64,000 nucleotides of DNA from Lineolata rhizophorae. Lineage: Eukaryota; Ascomycota; Dothideomycetes; Lineolatales; Lineolataceae. The notes below the pieces were generated by a model that saw nothing but the letters and a program-made list of their open reading frames with translations, ran no database searches and was not told where the DNA came from. Below are positions 1-12,500 of the stretch, piece by piece (the first letter of the stretch is position 1; each line of letters opens with the position of its first letter). The stretch spans positions 289,851 to 353,850 of the forward strand of contig MU001685.1 of assembly GCA_010093515.1 (NCBI GenBank). Direction: 5' to 3'. Position numbers and translations under genes: made by a program.

Positions 1-1731
1 CGCGTCCCTGAGACACTCGATGGGTTGAGACACTCGGTGGGTGATTACGTTACGCTTTCTTGATTTCCTAGAGAACTTTACGATGTGTCCTTCCGCGCTC
101 CTTTGCGGCTATTTGAGTGTCGCCCTTATAAGAAGAAATTCTCCTACAGCCTTCTTCCCTTTTATCTAAGGCATTGAAACCTGTCTCTAGTGATTCGAGC
201 TGAGCTTTCTCGTTAAGCAGGAGACGTGCCTAGAGCATGCCAAATTTTCGGAATATTATTCGCTGTCGTATTAACTAATTATACTAAAAGCCACGGGTAT
301 CCTCCGCGAAATCCGAGGCCTTTAAATGGTCAGTAAAGTATATGACTATTGGGTCGGGTACGATCACGTACAATAATTAAAATCCGGCGAAATATCACCA
401 AATACATCAATCTTTGTCTTCTTGTAGCCCCGGATGCCTTCCTAGGAACTGCCAGTGACACTTTTGCATGGCCCCCAAGAGTTTCTCGGCGGGTGATGAT
501 CAAGAGCCACACGCCTTACCTCGTTGTTGAGTTAGTCCGACTGAGCAATACTAACCGGGCTCGCAAGATCTAGCGAAACGTAGCCAAGTTCCGCAAGACA
601 CTGAAACTCCATGATATCCCTACTGCCCAATCCCGCCCCCCTCCCCCGGTTCCTTCAATTATTTTTCGCCCATTTAATGCGCACAAAGAGGGTGAAAGCG
701 ACGTGGAGAAAGGGCTAAAAGAACAACAGGAGAGACGGCACTTCTCGCGCACTTTATTGACCATTCTGTGGCTGTGCTCTGAGCAACACCCATGCGGCTG
801 ATAGGTATAGATTCTGAGCAAAAGTGAAGCCAAAGCCAACAACCACCTTAGCTCCTCTCGTAAGAGAAGCCGGCGAAAATGTTGCGCTGTAAGATACAAG
901 AGATGCAATGGAATTATCTGTATAAGTTGATGTAAACGACGATGAGGGGCTTCGGCTCGCTTAAGGCTCAGTGCTGTAGTACCGTATACCCCGCGCAATC
1001 AGATTCCGCGAACAACTAGAACTGAAGTAAATTGGTATAGCAATGCATTCATTGTGAGTGATGAGTAAAGTTTAAAGGAAGTCCCAATATAGTGAGCTCG
1101 CAGTCGACTTCGACATATACCAAACCCAGAAGTGTTGGAGAGGCGCCATTACGTCGTAGGTGAGAAGTGAAGAGAGGGATGCCACCACAATGCCAACAAC
1201 AACAACAATGGCGACGATCGTTGCCTCAAGACATATTCATGTATTGTGGTCTCGAACGCCATCATAAACGATCTTCCATGCCGTTTGCATTGCGCACGCT
1301 TTCTCGATGACTCCTCACCGGCCGATAAGCGATAATGAGGAACGTACATTCGAAGTTGCCTAAACGAGCCTAGCGCAGCGTGGGACTTACGACGCTCGTA
1401 CCGCATCTACGCCCGTCCGTCGCGGGGCAACGCGCCTGTACAAGGCTCGATAGCCGTTTCGAGCCAATGAACCTCTGGCTCGACCAGCTCGCGGCCGGGC
1501 CGCTGTGGTTGATGACGAGGCCCTGGCTGGGATTCTGATCCCGGCCTTACGAATGCTGCCTGCGATACCAGGACACGATGACGAGCCCAAGGTCTTCGTC
1601 TTACTGCCACGCAGTCCTATAATATTGACGGTTGCGCGTTCGCCCGTGCGTTGTCTGACGAGTCTCTTTTTATGCTCTCTACGGACGATTGAAGCGCAGG
1701 ACACCCGCCAGACTGCTTCGGATCAGGAGCC
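1..1731. other. left-edge spacer, no gene seen
   Basis: Both strands carry only short open frames with no recognisable family, no plausible splice chain and no conserved motif. Base composition is mixed, with AT-rich patches near 240-420. The last 200 bases are probably the promoter and leader of the membrane-protein gene that starts at 1732. No tRNA-like B box with a matching acceptor stem was found. Confidence 0.5.
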
Positions 1732-3639
1732 ATGAACTCTATCTGGCGCGACGACGACAGCGAGCTGTACGCCACCGACCCGGAGGAGGACCAGCTGAGC
1801 CCGGCGGACGGCTACTTTAGGAACCGCGAGCACCCGCGCGACCTGTACGTCGAGAACAACGCGTCCTCGACGGAGTCGCAATCCAAGGCCGACGAGGCCG
1901 CCTCGGAGAGCGCTTCCGGCGCATCTTCTAATGATCGCGTAGCTGCCCCGCCATCTTCGGCGTCGCCACCTCCTGTGCGTAATGCGCGCCGAACGCCATC
2001 GTGGGCGGACGAATCCTCGCCTCTGCTCCAACATCCCGATTCGCCGCCGACCTATTCGGATGCCACAGCGGGTGGTAATGGGTGGACAGGCGGTAGTGCG
2101 TCACAACTGGGACCGAGAGTTTTCGCAATCGCCACGAATGGAAGGCCCCAAGACATGGGTGGCTCGCATGGGCCACGAGATGAAGAAGTAGCGACTGGAT
2201 ATGTGAGGCCTAAGAGGAGGGGACTATGTTGGTGCTGGCCTTCTAAGATCAAGTTCCTACACGTCGTCATCGCTGCAGCTTCGATTGCAATCGTGTGTTG
2301 GATTGTTGGGATTTTAGTCGCAAGTGGCTCTGATGGTCCCAAGAAAGTTGGTTTGCGTGTCTATCCTCGAGTTCAGATTCCTAACGGCATGCAGGGTCTA
2401 AGCGATGTCCCCAAGCCTAAGCAACCGGACGACGTTGCTGAGCCTCTCATTCCCGTTGCTTGCGCGACAGGCTCTGAGATTAGGCAAGTATCGCTCGCCT
2501 ATGACAACCCACACGAGTTTCGCATTACCGAGATTGCCCAAGCAGGCTCTGTCCTTACCGGAGACGTGACCGGTCACATCAGCTTTGTGCGCGCCCCGCC
2601 GGATCAGGATTGCAACGTTCGTGTAAACTTTTCAGCCGCATCCAGCGAGCCTCACAAGGTGGAAAAGCTTCACTATGACTATTCCGATGACGAGCTTCGG
2701 ATTGAGACTCCGGGTTTTCGTGGCGGCCGCAGCGACTCGAATGAACGGCCCTGCCTTGGCATGAGTGTGATTGTTTCCGTTAAGGAGGGGACTGAGTTAG
2801 AGAACTTTCAGGTCTTCTCTGCCCACCTTGACTTAAGTATCGACGAAGGTGCTGCTCCCGCTGTGCGAAATGAAACGTCCATTCGACTTGAGGGCGGGAG
2901 TCTAAATTCGACTATTATGGAGTCGAGGCAAACTAGGATTGACCTCACCAACGGCAGCGTTCATGGCACGTACAAGCTTCTGGATCTCTTGTCTGTGAAG
3001 ACCAGATCTGGCTCCATAAATATCGATGTGGAACCAGGAGAAGCTGCTGAGCACGGGACCAAAGACGCCGAGTTTATCGCTCATTCCTACTCCGGATCAA
3101 TCAGAGTGAACTTCCCAAAGAGCGGGAGGATCCCGCAACGAAACTATATCACGACCGTGTCGGCGGAGGTCGGATCAATTCATGGTTCCTATATTCATGG
3201 CAGCAGCACGTCGTTGGATTCCCGCAGCGGATCGATCAACGTGGACGTGCTCCCGTATGCTGCTAGCGAGGAGTTCACGTCTCTGAGAAGCAAGTCAATG
3301 TCGGGCTCTACCAACCTGGACCTGCTTCCGTTCTATGCCGAGTCGGAAGCATTGGCACTCGCCGCGATGGACAAGCTCAGAAGCAAGCACGAAAGCCAAA
3401 GTGGAAGTATGAACATTGGCTATCCCGACGAGTGGGTGGGTTCTCTGCAAGGCACATCGCGGACTGGGAGTATACATATCCAAGGTGATGTCGAAATCAC
3501 GAAGGACGAGCGAGGGTTTTTGGGTCGCTTGATCGAGGGCAGTAAAGGCGACGGTGACAGTCGCTTGTCTTTCTCGACGCGTTCAGGAAGCGTCAAGATC
3601 CAGGTCGGTCGGGTCATGCGAGTCTTCTCTGATGAATAA
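1732..3639 (+). CDS. type II membrane protein with repeated SGS strands (adhesin-like, DUF4097-like)
   Basis: Single-exon gene, 635 residues. Residues 1-170 form an acidic, Ser/Pro-rich cytosolic tail. It contains an acidic-dileucine motif (ESSPLL, 94-99) and a PPTY motif (105-108), followed by a basic, cysteine-containing stop (KRRGLCWCW). One hydrophobic segment lies at about 174-197, and there is no signal peptide, so the topology is N-in/C-out. The remaining 440 residues carry several Asn-X-Ser/Thr sites. From about 420 to the end there are at least eight short strands of the form SGSI/M-N-hydrophobic (SGSINID, SGSINVD, SGSTNLD, SGSMNIG, TGSIHIQ, SGSVKIQ), a periodicity expected of a beta-solenoid like the DUF4097 putative-adhesin fold. 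PPxY motifs bind WW domains such as those of Rsp5, and ExxxLL directs cargo to vacuoles or endosomes in known families. Function here is inferred, not recognised. The start is the first ATG of the open frame. Confidence 0.85.
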   Translation: MNSIWRDDDSELYATDPEEDQLSPADGYFRNREHPRDLYVENNASSTESQSKADEAASESASGASSNDRVAAPPSSASPPPVRNARRTPSWADESSPLLQHPDSPPTYSDATAGGNGWTGGSASQLGPRVFAIATNGRPQDMGGSHGPRDEEVATGYVRPKRRGLCWCWPSKIKFLHVVIAAASIAIVCWIVGILVASGSDGPKKVGLRVYPRVQIPNGMQGLSDVPKPKQPDDVAEPLIPVACATGSEIRQVSLAYDNPHEFRITEIAQAGSVLTGDVTGHISFVRAPPDQDCNVRVNFSAASSEPHKVEKLHYDYSDDELRIETPGFRGGRSDSNERPCLGMSVIVSVKEGTELENFQVFSAHLDLSIDEGAAPAVRNETSIRLEGGSLNSTIMESRQTRIDLTNGSVHGTYKLLDLLSVKTRSGSINIDVEPGEAAEHGTKDAEFIAHSYSGSIRVNFPKSGRIPQRNYITTVSAEVGSIHGSYIHGSSTSLDSRSGSINVDVLPYAASEEFTSLRSKSMSGSTNLDLLPFYAESEALALAAMDKLRSKHESQSGSMNIGYPDEWVGSLQGTSRTGSIHIQGDVEITKDERGFLGRLIEGSKGDGDSRLSFSTRSGSVKIQVGRVMRVFSDE

Positions 3640-3727
3640 TAGCGAAACACCAGGTCGTGGGGCCTCCCGTTTCAATGCCCTAGGTAATGGTCTCACACAC
3701 ACATATGATGGATGGCTGCGCTGCTGT

Positions 3728-3803
3728 ACTTCTTTTTCTTTTCTTTCCATTTTATTCCTCCGTCTTTTCTTCTCTTCTCTTTTATTTTATTTTATTTTTT
3801 TTG
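3728..3803 (+). repeat. poly-pyrimidine tract (T/C, then TTTTA units)
   Basis: About 75 bases are almost purely T and C and then pass into four TTTTA/TTTAT-type units and a T run. The tract lies about 90 bases past the stop of the membrane-protein gene, so it is probably in the 3' UTR or the termination zone. Confidence 0.75.
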
Positions 3804-5531
3804 GCCCTCTTATTTCTCGGAGTTCGTGGGTTCGCCGTCCGCTCAAAGCAACATAGGACAAGTCAGGGGTTCTCCTGAGTACATAGCGTATGGTTGGTTG
3901 GGAACGATATCTGTGGAAGTGTTGGGGTGGAATGCATGTACGCGAAGCACACGAAGCTTTGCAAAGCACACAATGCCAAGTAGCGCTGGGCTGGGGCGAC
4001 GGGAACGCCGTGCAGGATCAGGACAAGAATCGCCGCCGGCCATTCCCGAATAGGTATCCCATGCATCCGGCCCCGGCTTGAGCTGCAATTGATACTACAC
4101 ACATTCTATGTTCTCGAGCTCCCGCGGCTGGGACGTTTTGCAGCTTTCTGCGACTCGCCTCTCAGGCCACGGCCCGTGCCCCGTTGTCGCGCCCCGCGGC
4201 GACGCCGAGATAGTCCAGCAATAGCATCGCGTTCCTTTCCATGCCCTTTCGGAAGTGGCTCGGTCTTTGGACCCCAGCACGTGGCCTGGCTAGGCGCCTA
4301 ACCGCCCCGAGCGCTTAAAGCGAAAATAAGTCCTCGGATTCCCTGCTTTCGCGGCCTTCTGTCGTCGGAACGTGTCACCACCACCGCCAGCCCCACCGAA
4401 AGATTCTGCACAGCGGCCTCGTAGCCAACATGTCTCATAAGAATGCGGGGAATGAGCGCTTTAGCACTCCCGCTAGCTGCATCTAGTCTCCCGCCTTTTC
4501 CCCTTGATCTACCTCGTAGTTTGCCGAGGAGGCGAGAGAAAGCTATGTACATATGCACAATTGTCGCGCGCCACCTCCCGGCCGATCAAACAAACGGCAC
4601 CAATTGATCAACCCCCGGCTGAAAGGGTTGTTAGAAACTGCCAAATGACAAGGCCAAGGTCTCGGCCGACCTGCTCTCTCGCGCCTGCAGAGGCGTCGAT
4701 CCTACTACGTAGTAAGCAACGTTGTTCCCAGCAACATTCGGCACACTTGCCGCCAAGACTTTCTATCTATCAATTCCGCGTTGCTCCCATCGCTTCGCCG
4801 CACTACCTTGGCGGTGTACCTTGCCTCCTCACTTCCCGGAAAGCATCCTCCACTCACACGCTGCGGAATAACGCCGACGTTTGGAAGGGCCCCGTGGGGC
4901 AAGCCATGTAGCTCCCGCGAATCCCGTCCGAGGCTCGCGGACGGCGCGAGATGTTCAAGGGTTCTGTGTGGGCCTTCTACACTGTATCCAGCCTTCTACA
5001 TCATCGCCCCTGCCACTCCTCTGGTCGAGGGTGGGACGCTGTCCAAGCCGGTCTAGCTACCGCGAGGACATTTGCCGAAGGCCTCGCTATTGAGGGGCCA
5101 AAGCAGCTGAAAACTCGTGGACGGTTGGGCGACACGCTTATTTTGACGCACGAGCGTTGGGGAATTAGGGGCCGGATCATGGTGAACGACCATTTTAGGG
5201 CAGAGATCTCGCCGGTCGCGCGGAGGTTCTAGCGCGTCGGAACCTGACCCCAGACCGCTGTCTGGCGTCGCCGCACCCTGCAAGAAGATACGGTTTGACG
5301 GCTTCTAGCGCCCCGGCATGTGGCTCGCATGTGGCTAACTGGGACTTGCAGTCGTGCTTCCGGCGCGGCTGGGAGGCCCTAGAAAGTTTGAGTCGCCATC
5401 GATGCTGGGGCGGATGCAAAGCGTGCACAACATCCCAGGTCCGGGGATGACGTCCGAAGGTATCGTCGACCTGGATTGGCGTGTGGAGCGCCTAGGGTCG
5501 TTGTGGCAGCTCCTGAGCTTTGGAGCACAAG

Positions 5532-5538
5532 TATAAAA
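5532..5538 (+). promoter_or_regulatory. TATA-like box of the sugar porter gene
   Basis: TATAAAA stands about 150 bases upstream of the start codon at 5684. It is followed by a pyrimidine-rich leader, the usual arrangement in ascomycete promoters. No transcription start can be read from sequence alone. Confidence 0.4.
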
Positions 5539-5683
5539 CGGAACCCGTCAATCTGGCCTTGAACGTTGATCTCCATTCTTGGTTTCACAGAACCGTTTCC
5601 TCCCACTCTCTTCTCAAACCCGGCATCTCGTTCTTACCAACTGCGCACTCAGGCCTAGGTTCTTGAGTCGTTTCGGTTCAAAG

Positions 5684-7932
5684 ATGGCTGGAGACCGCAA
5701 GCCTCGCAAGTACCTCGGGGGCTCTGGGGAGGCGCTTACTGTTTGGATCTCAGTGTAAGAGTTTTCAGCTCTACCATACGTGCTCCCTACACAATTGCGA
5801 TTCGGGTTGAGAGCATGAATGCTGACCGCTTTTCCCTCGCAGTGCTGCTAGCACAGTCCTTGTCTTCTACGGCTACGATCAGGTACGTACCATTTCAGAC
5901 CGATTTAGCACAACAACACGATTCCCACCCAAGCTCGAATTCTTCGAAAAGCTTGCACACTTGGCTGGGATTACAAATATGCTGTCATGGCCTTGGCGAA
6001 ATGGTTGAATCCCGGCCAGTGCTAGCAGCTTGGAGCATGCGGGGGAGCCTACTCCGCTTGAATCGGAGTTGTCCCCTCCACTATCGTCGCGATCCGGGCC
6101 ACCCCACCTGAAGGGAGCTTCAGGGCCACCCGCTCTAAATCCGCATCCGACACCACGATGCAGACCTTCCATAGCATTGCCGAATCGCCGGCCTAAGTCA
6201 TAGCTGACTTGCGATTTTTCGTCTCTTTTAGGGTGTATTCGGAAATGTCATTATCTCGCAGAATTTCTTGGACACCTTTGGGCACCCGTCAGCCGATATG
6301 CAGGGGTAAGCGGAACTCCTTCGCGGGATTTGTCGGAAGCATTTCCGTGCGGTTCTAACGAACGAATTGCTAGTACCATGACGTCCATCTACAACATCGG
6401 CTGCTTCATTGGTAGGTCTTCCGACCGATCACGTGCCTGCGACAAAGGAATTACCGTATCGGGCAATTTTCAGCTCGATGCCAAGTCACGAAGCGACTTC
6501 TAACGTCAGGCAGGTGCAATGTCGACGATCCTCACAGGTGACTACCTCGGTCGGCCTCGCCAAATTATCGTCGGCAGCACGGTGATCGCCGTTGGTGCAG
6601 TCATCCAGACTGCCTCCTACAGCGTGGCGCAAATGATGGTGGGCCGCATCGTGGCTGGGCTGGGCACCGGCATGAACACGGCCACGGCTGGTGTGTGGCA
6701 GGCCGAGACGAGCAAGATGCGCAGCCGTGGCAAGCTAGTCATCATCCAGATGGCCAACTGCATCACCGGTTTCTCCATCTCCAACTGGCTGACGCTGGGC
6801 TTCTCCTTCGCCCCGGCCTCGGTCGACTGGCGCTTCCCGCTGGCGTTCCAGATCTTCTTCTCGCTTCTCATCTGGGTCATGTGTCCGTTCCTACCGGACT
6901 CGCCCCGCCTGCTCATCCGTAAGGGCAAGTACGAGGACGCTCTCGAGGTCATCGCGGCGCTGCAGGGACATGGCGCTACGCCGGACTCTGCCTCGGTGCG
7001 CAGCCAGTTCGATGTCATCAAAGACATTCTCGATCGCGAGCACGTGTCGACGTACTCCTGGTGGCAGCTCATCACGGGGCGGGGACCTTCCGGCCTGCTG
7101 CGCCGCATGATCCTCGGCGCCTGGATGCAGGCTATGAACCAGATCTCTGGAATCAATATCACGAGCTACTACATGGCCTTCATCTTCATCAATGCTCTCA
7201 ACATGACGGAGCTGCGGAGCCGCATCCTGGCTGCTGCGGGGTCCGTTGACTACCTCATCTTCTCCTGCCTAGCATACCTCGTCATTGAGCGCTTTGGCCG
7301 CCGCAAGGTTATGATGACTTCGGCTGGTGCATGTTCCATTTGTTGGATCATGATTGCCATATCCCAAGGCCGTGTTGCTCACGGAGGAGACGAGTACAAG
7401 TACGGGATCGTGTCAGTGTCATTGTGAGTTGCCCAGCCTTTGTCAGTACGTCAGAAAACACCAAGCTAACCAGCACTCCAGTTTCTTCGTCTTCTTTGCT
7501 TCTTTCGGTATGGGTGTCCTAGGTGTGCCCTGGTTGTATCCGACCGAGATCAATGCGCTCGAAATGCGTACAAAGGGCGCTTCTCTCGCCATGGCCACCA
7601 ACTGGATAATGAATTACATGGTCGTGCAGGTGACGCTTCCGGGCATCGAGAATCTCGGCTGGCAATTTTGGATCATCTGGGCTGTCATCTGCTTCGCCTT
7701 CATCCCCATCACCTACTTCTTCTACCCCGAGACGGCCAACCGCACCCTTGAGGACATTGACCGCTTCTTCGAGACCAAGCCCGGCATATTCGTGCACAGG
7801 AACAAGCTCGCGGTGCAGCTCCAGCGCCCGGATGTGTATATCGAGGCTGATGAGAAATTCCAGGAGGCTGAGATAGCGAAGAAGAGCGAGAAGGATCCGT
7901 CATATGAGCATGTGGAAGGCAAGGAGGTGTAA
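5684..7932 (+). CDS. MFS sugar porter family transporter
   Basis: Six exons: 5684-5754, 5843-5882, 6232-6305, 6374-6411, 6514-7423 and 7482-7932, giving 527 residues. Every junction has GT-AG borders and keeps frame. The family signatures are intact: FYGYDQGVFG at the end of TM1, GDYLGRPR in the loop after TM2, NQISGINITSYY in TM7, a VIERFGRR loop and PETANRTLED after TM12. The length is typical of fungal hexose and polyol porters with twelve membrane helices and both ends in the cytosol. Such proteins take up sugars across the plasma membrane, usually with protons; the substrate cannot be told from sequence. Two small exons (40 and 38 nt) sit in the 5' half, which automatic callers could miss and start instead at the internal ATG at 6519. 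The second intron (5883-6231) is long for the gene, at 349 nt. Confidence 0.93.
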
Positions 7933-9560
7933 ATCGACGAGTCGTGATCATGCAGGTGATAATGGCGGACTATACTAAAGGACCTTTGGATACTGAGATC
8001 TAGCCGCCGTACAGCAGTTCAGGAGAATATCCTAACTGCACTAGTATCGATCGTCTTCTTTTTTGGATTTATTTCAAATAGATTCCCTTTTACTACTATT
8101 GTAAAAGCATTCCAATTACAGAACTGAAGCCGAAGAATTCGGCACCTCCAAGTTTGACTACACTACATATCATCAACACTTAGTCTCAACCGCGGTGAGA
8201 AAAACCCGCACGTCCCGACGCCACAATCGTAGGCTTACGCGGGCACCGCCACCTCCGCCCCGGCTCACTTTCCCCACAACTTCCCCGCGATCAACGGCGC
8301 TTCCGGATCGTCGTCGCCCCTTGCGTGAACTCTTGGCCTCAAAAACGATCAGCAACAAACCTAGCCGAAGTCGCGGTGTGATGTAGGGCTGGCCTAATCG
8401 CCCAGCCCAAGGGCGTGCTTGTCTGCGCTGTCGCTTTCCCCCGACTTTTTCCCCGCAATGCCTGCCCAAAATCGCCCGACTAGGCAATTCCAGTGTGCTT
8501 TGCCCGAAGAGGCAATCGTCCGAAGATCCTGAGATGCAACAGACGCGAGGCGTAAGGTTTGTGGCTGGCGACGCTAAGGCGGCGTTAGCGTTGGCACGGA
8601 AGCTTCAAGTGTGGGGTGGCAGTATGCGGGTGATGGAAAAGGACAGGATTTAGCTCGAGAGCCGCGCGGTGGCGGCGTCTGGCCGTTTGGCGGGAGTGTG
8701 TAGCATATCTTGGCTCGGCCTACTTGCCGTTGGGAAGAGAGGTGCGGGATAAGAAGCATGGCTTTGAAGACAACAAGGATGTGGAAGAAGTGTCTTCGAA
8801 GGATTGAATGAACATAGAAGGTCGCTTATTCGTCTGTTCCAAGATCTAGTAATATTTGGTCGTGATTCTATTTGTTGAGTTAAATTAGGCTCGATTCGAA
8901 CATGGAGTAGTTCAAGATCATGGCCTTCGATTAGCTCAGGCTACTATGTTAGACTTGTTACAAAACTAGAGTCAAATTAACATTCCCTAAACTAGTTTTC
9001 GTAAGCAACTCCGATTCCTAGTCTATCAGAGTCCAACCAAAGCAACTGAGGCTCCAACAATTTGCTTGCTCTACCAAACTTTAATAGAGTTGAATGAGAT
9101 TTGAAACTATCAGAAACGGTTGTAACTACAACAATAAACTCGTCCTACTACACTGTGAACAAAGAACATGCCCTTTTGTTAACTAAGTTATAAACATGAC
9201 CTAATTGTCGCATAATCTATGATATTGAGCAACTAATGCAATGGAAATTGATTTACAATTCAGCTTCGACTTTACTAAACTTCTAGTAATATAAAGTAAA
9301 GTGCATTGAACAGGCGCCTAACTTCAGTAAAATCTAAACCCGTTTGGCTGTACTTTATAGTCTTGGCAACCTAGTCAAATCAATGAAAGCTTGAGTGCGA
9401 TTTGGCAACCAATTCAAGCTCTGACTCAATTCTACTCCATCAAATCGAACCAAGCCAAGTTAAATTAAGCTTCGATTTCTGTATCATATCAGGTATCATA
9501 GATTCGAGTGTCGCCTCATAATCAATGCTATGGTCTAATTGCACCACACCTTTATCCGCT
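7933..9560. other. spacer, second half AT-rich, no gene seen
   Basis: The 3' flank of the sugar porter is followed by a GC-mixed stretch. From about 8800 to 9560 the sequence is clearly AT-rich and full of short stops in all frames, with many TTAA, CAAAT and AGTC-type words. This looks like old decayed non-coding DNA, possibly a repeat degraded by mutation, but no element family, terminal repeat or coding trace can be named. Confidence 0.5.
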
Positions 9561-12500
9561 CCATCCATAGCGCTAGCAACGCCTGCCTCACAAAACATTC
9601 CAGCCTACTGCCCAACATACCTACCTCAACCGACCCATGGCACCGAACCAACCTTACCAACCTGAGACCAGCCTACGACATCGGAAGTGGCCGCCGCCTG
9701 CAAACCGCTAGTGGCAGCACACGTAGTCCAGACATGCACCTACAGCATCAGGAAGAAATTCAGTCGACCCACTCAGGGCGACCCACTCAGGGCGAGCAAG
9801 TCGACCGACCGCGTATGTAGCACGCTAAGCTCGAGCCTTGACACCACAACGGCCCGCCAACCAAACGGTATCAGGCGGTCGGGCCATTCGGTGCGGACGT
9901 AACCAGGTTCGCGGGAGCAAGCACATCCGCCTCGCCGCCACGGCTCTAGCGCGACGTTGAAGCAGCCTCTCGCCCCGGTGCAAGGCGCACACTATAGGGA
10001 TAGGGAGCGCACGCGACACCTCGATACGTTTAGTTGAACAGCTAGTGCAGCAATGCACCGGTTAGTGGCGGGAGTGGCTGGCGCCCTGAGTCGCGCGACG
10101 AGCGCGAGAAGGCTTCTGGAAGGCGCCGGTGGAAGAAGAAAAGGGGAGGAAAGAAGGGAAAAATCTGGGGGAAATGACCTGCAGGGACGCCCCGCGATGC
10201 GCGCGCGATAAGTGAGATCTACGGGTAGAATTAGTAAAAGAGGCCAGATAGAGTTCGGGAGTGGGATTGCGTCTTCGTTTCAGTAATGCGAAGAGAAGGG
10301 ACGGGCAGGGGAGGAAACGAGTGGTGAGAAAGGGCAAAGTCTGAGGGGAAACAGAAAGAAATTTTTTCTTTTGCTTTTCGAATGGTTCGCGGGGAGTGGG
10401 GAAGGAAGAGGGTGGAGTGGCTTGGACGATGAGATGCGGGTGGCGGGTGGAATAGGGGAAACCATTAGTAGGTTATCGATAGACATAGCATAGCGAACAA
10501 GGAAGCTGACGAACGGACAACACGGACGTCCGATATCGCGAGGTGGACTGCGAATGGCCTCCTACTGGTTCGCGGTTCGAACGGCAGAACGACAAGACGG
10601 CGACCCTTGCGCTTAACATGCAATAGAAACTTTCGAAACGGCGCGGGACGTTGTGCGACACGCAACAATGTCGTTCTGAAAGTTCTGACAAGCTGTTGCG
10701 TTTCTGTTCATGGACGCGCATAGCATTGCGGCACGCATGGCAGAGGAGAGAAAGGAAATGTTTGCATGGGGCGCTCGCGCGGAATGCATGATATCGCTAA
10801 ACAACTTGACGGGAATCTAGAGGCTCTGCCATTGGAAGGCTGCAGCCCGGTGTCCGGAGCTCGGCGTGGAACGCTTGGTGGGAGGGGCGAACGTGCAGTC
10901 TACCTATGTCGCAGAGTGGCCCTTCGCGTGGATAAACTCAACCAATTCTAGCGGTTTCGTGTTCGGATTCTCGTCTGCACCTTTTGTTGAATTCAACGAA
11001 TGTATTGGCCCTTGGCATCTGCACATTGTAGGGGAAGCGGGCGGTGAGTTATAGGAGTAAAAAGGGACGAGAGCTATATATGCCCTCATATTAGGAGTAA
11101 GGAGAGAAACCCTACATCTGGCGGTGAGCAACTGAGAGTAGCTACATCCCTTTGAGCTCCCTGTCGGCACATCACTTCTAGAACCCCATTTCTTCGAGAG
11201 AAATTCCAGACAGACGGAAGCGCAGCCACGCGCGGCAGGCGCGGGATGGCGGTGCAGTAGTTCGGATGAGGCGCGATCGACGAGCAGATCAAGCTATGGT
11301 GGGGCCCAGTTTATTTGGAATTTTTGAATTTCAAAGCATTAATAAAGTGCTGCGGGCGACGAATGTGGCGCGGTACTAAAGGCAGATCATCTCTTTTCTC
11401 GAAAGAACGGACGGACCTCGTTCGTTCCGCGCCACCTGTGACGTATTCCCGGTTGCCGGGTTAGATACCTGGTCGTGCGATGTGTTGGCAGCCTGGAACT
11501 GAGAATGATGGCCCGGGCAAAGACTTGTCCAAACGGCCACTGTGTGAGCACGACTCGTGCAAAGGGAGCGCGAACCAATAAACAGTAGGGGCACGTGGTG
11601 CTCTTTGGGACTTGAGCGTTATTGCCACGCTGAAACATAACATTCGACCAGCCTGGGATGAGATTTTCGCGGCCGTTGCGCGGATGGGTGGTACGGAGCC
11701 TCTGGTGATCATCGTGACATGCTTAGCCGCAAGCCCGTCCCACCCTGTCTGACTACTATGGGGCCTCTCCTATTGGGCCTATGATATCGCCTTCTTTTTC
11801 GACCTCGTAGCGAGGTGACCCGGTTTCCAAGTTTCCGCGATAAAACCAACCCACCGCTGCCTGGATGCCTCGCAGATGCATCGCAGCGGCATAGGCAGGT
11901 ACCAAGATACCTAGCCATCTGGCATGTCGCAGCACCTCGCATAGCGCGTCAAAACGAATTATTCCGGGGAAGTTTTGGAGAGCTCAAGAAACTGGAGAGT
12001 TGCCCCTGCGTCCAACAAGAGCAAGGCGGGTTGGAGATATGACGCGAAACGGGCCCAGGGAAGGCGCATTGAGAGCTGGCGGCTTGGTGTTCTGGAAGAA
12101 CATCGAGAGCCAATGGCGGCGAGCGCAACAAGGGGGATGCTGGTTGCTTGGCCACGATTAAAAGCGTTTCGGGTTGTGGACGAGGGGCGGAACACGACGT
12201 GCCTCTCCGGGCGGGAGGCGATGGGAGTCCAAGTCTCGGTCGAGGACGGCGGTGTGGCAGCGGCGAGTCACGAGAAGGTGACGCGGTTGGGGTGCGGTCG
12301 GACGCAGGACGTGGTTCAGGGACCGGCGCTAGTCGCCCGGCATTAGGGCGGGCCCTTCCGCGCCGGGCATTGGCCCAAACCCAATCGAAAGCCGAGCCGG
12401 CGGCTCGACGGCCCAGCCCTACCAGCAGGGCCAATCAGCGCCGCGATAATTCTCGCTACAGCGCCGCGATCGTCCGAAGCTTGCACGCCGCCGGCTGTCT

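Larger units (their letters stand above)
3640..5683. other. spacer between membrane protein and sugar porter
   Basis: No gene is supported. The first 160 bases are probably the 3' UTR of the upstream gene and contain a long T/C tract. The region from about 5300 to 5683 is probably the promoter and leader of the sugar porter. The open frames in between have no family features and no splice partners that I could find. Confidence 0.5.

Noticed and set aside
4951-5232. 93-codon plus-strand frame upstream of the sugar porter
   Set aside because: No family features, no promoter or splice context; kept as spacer.
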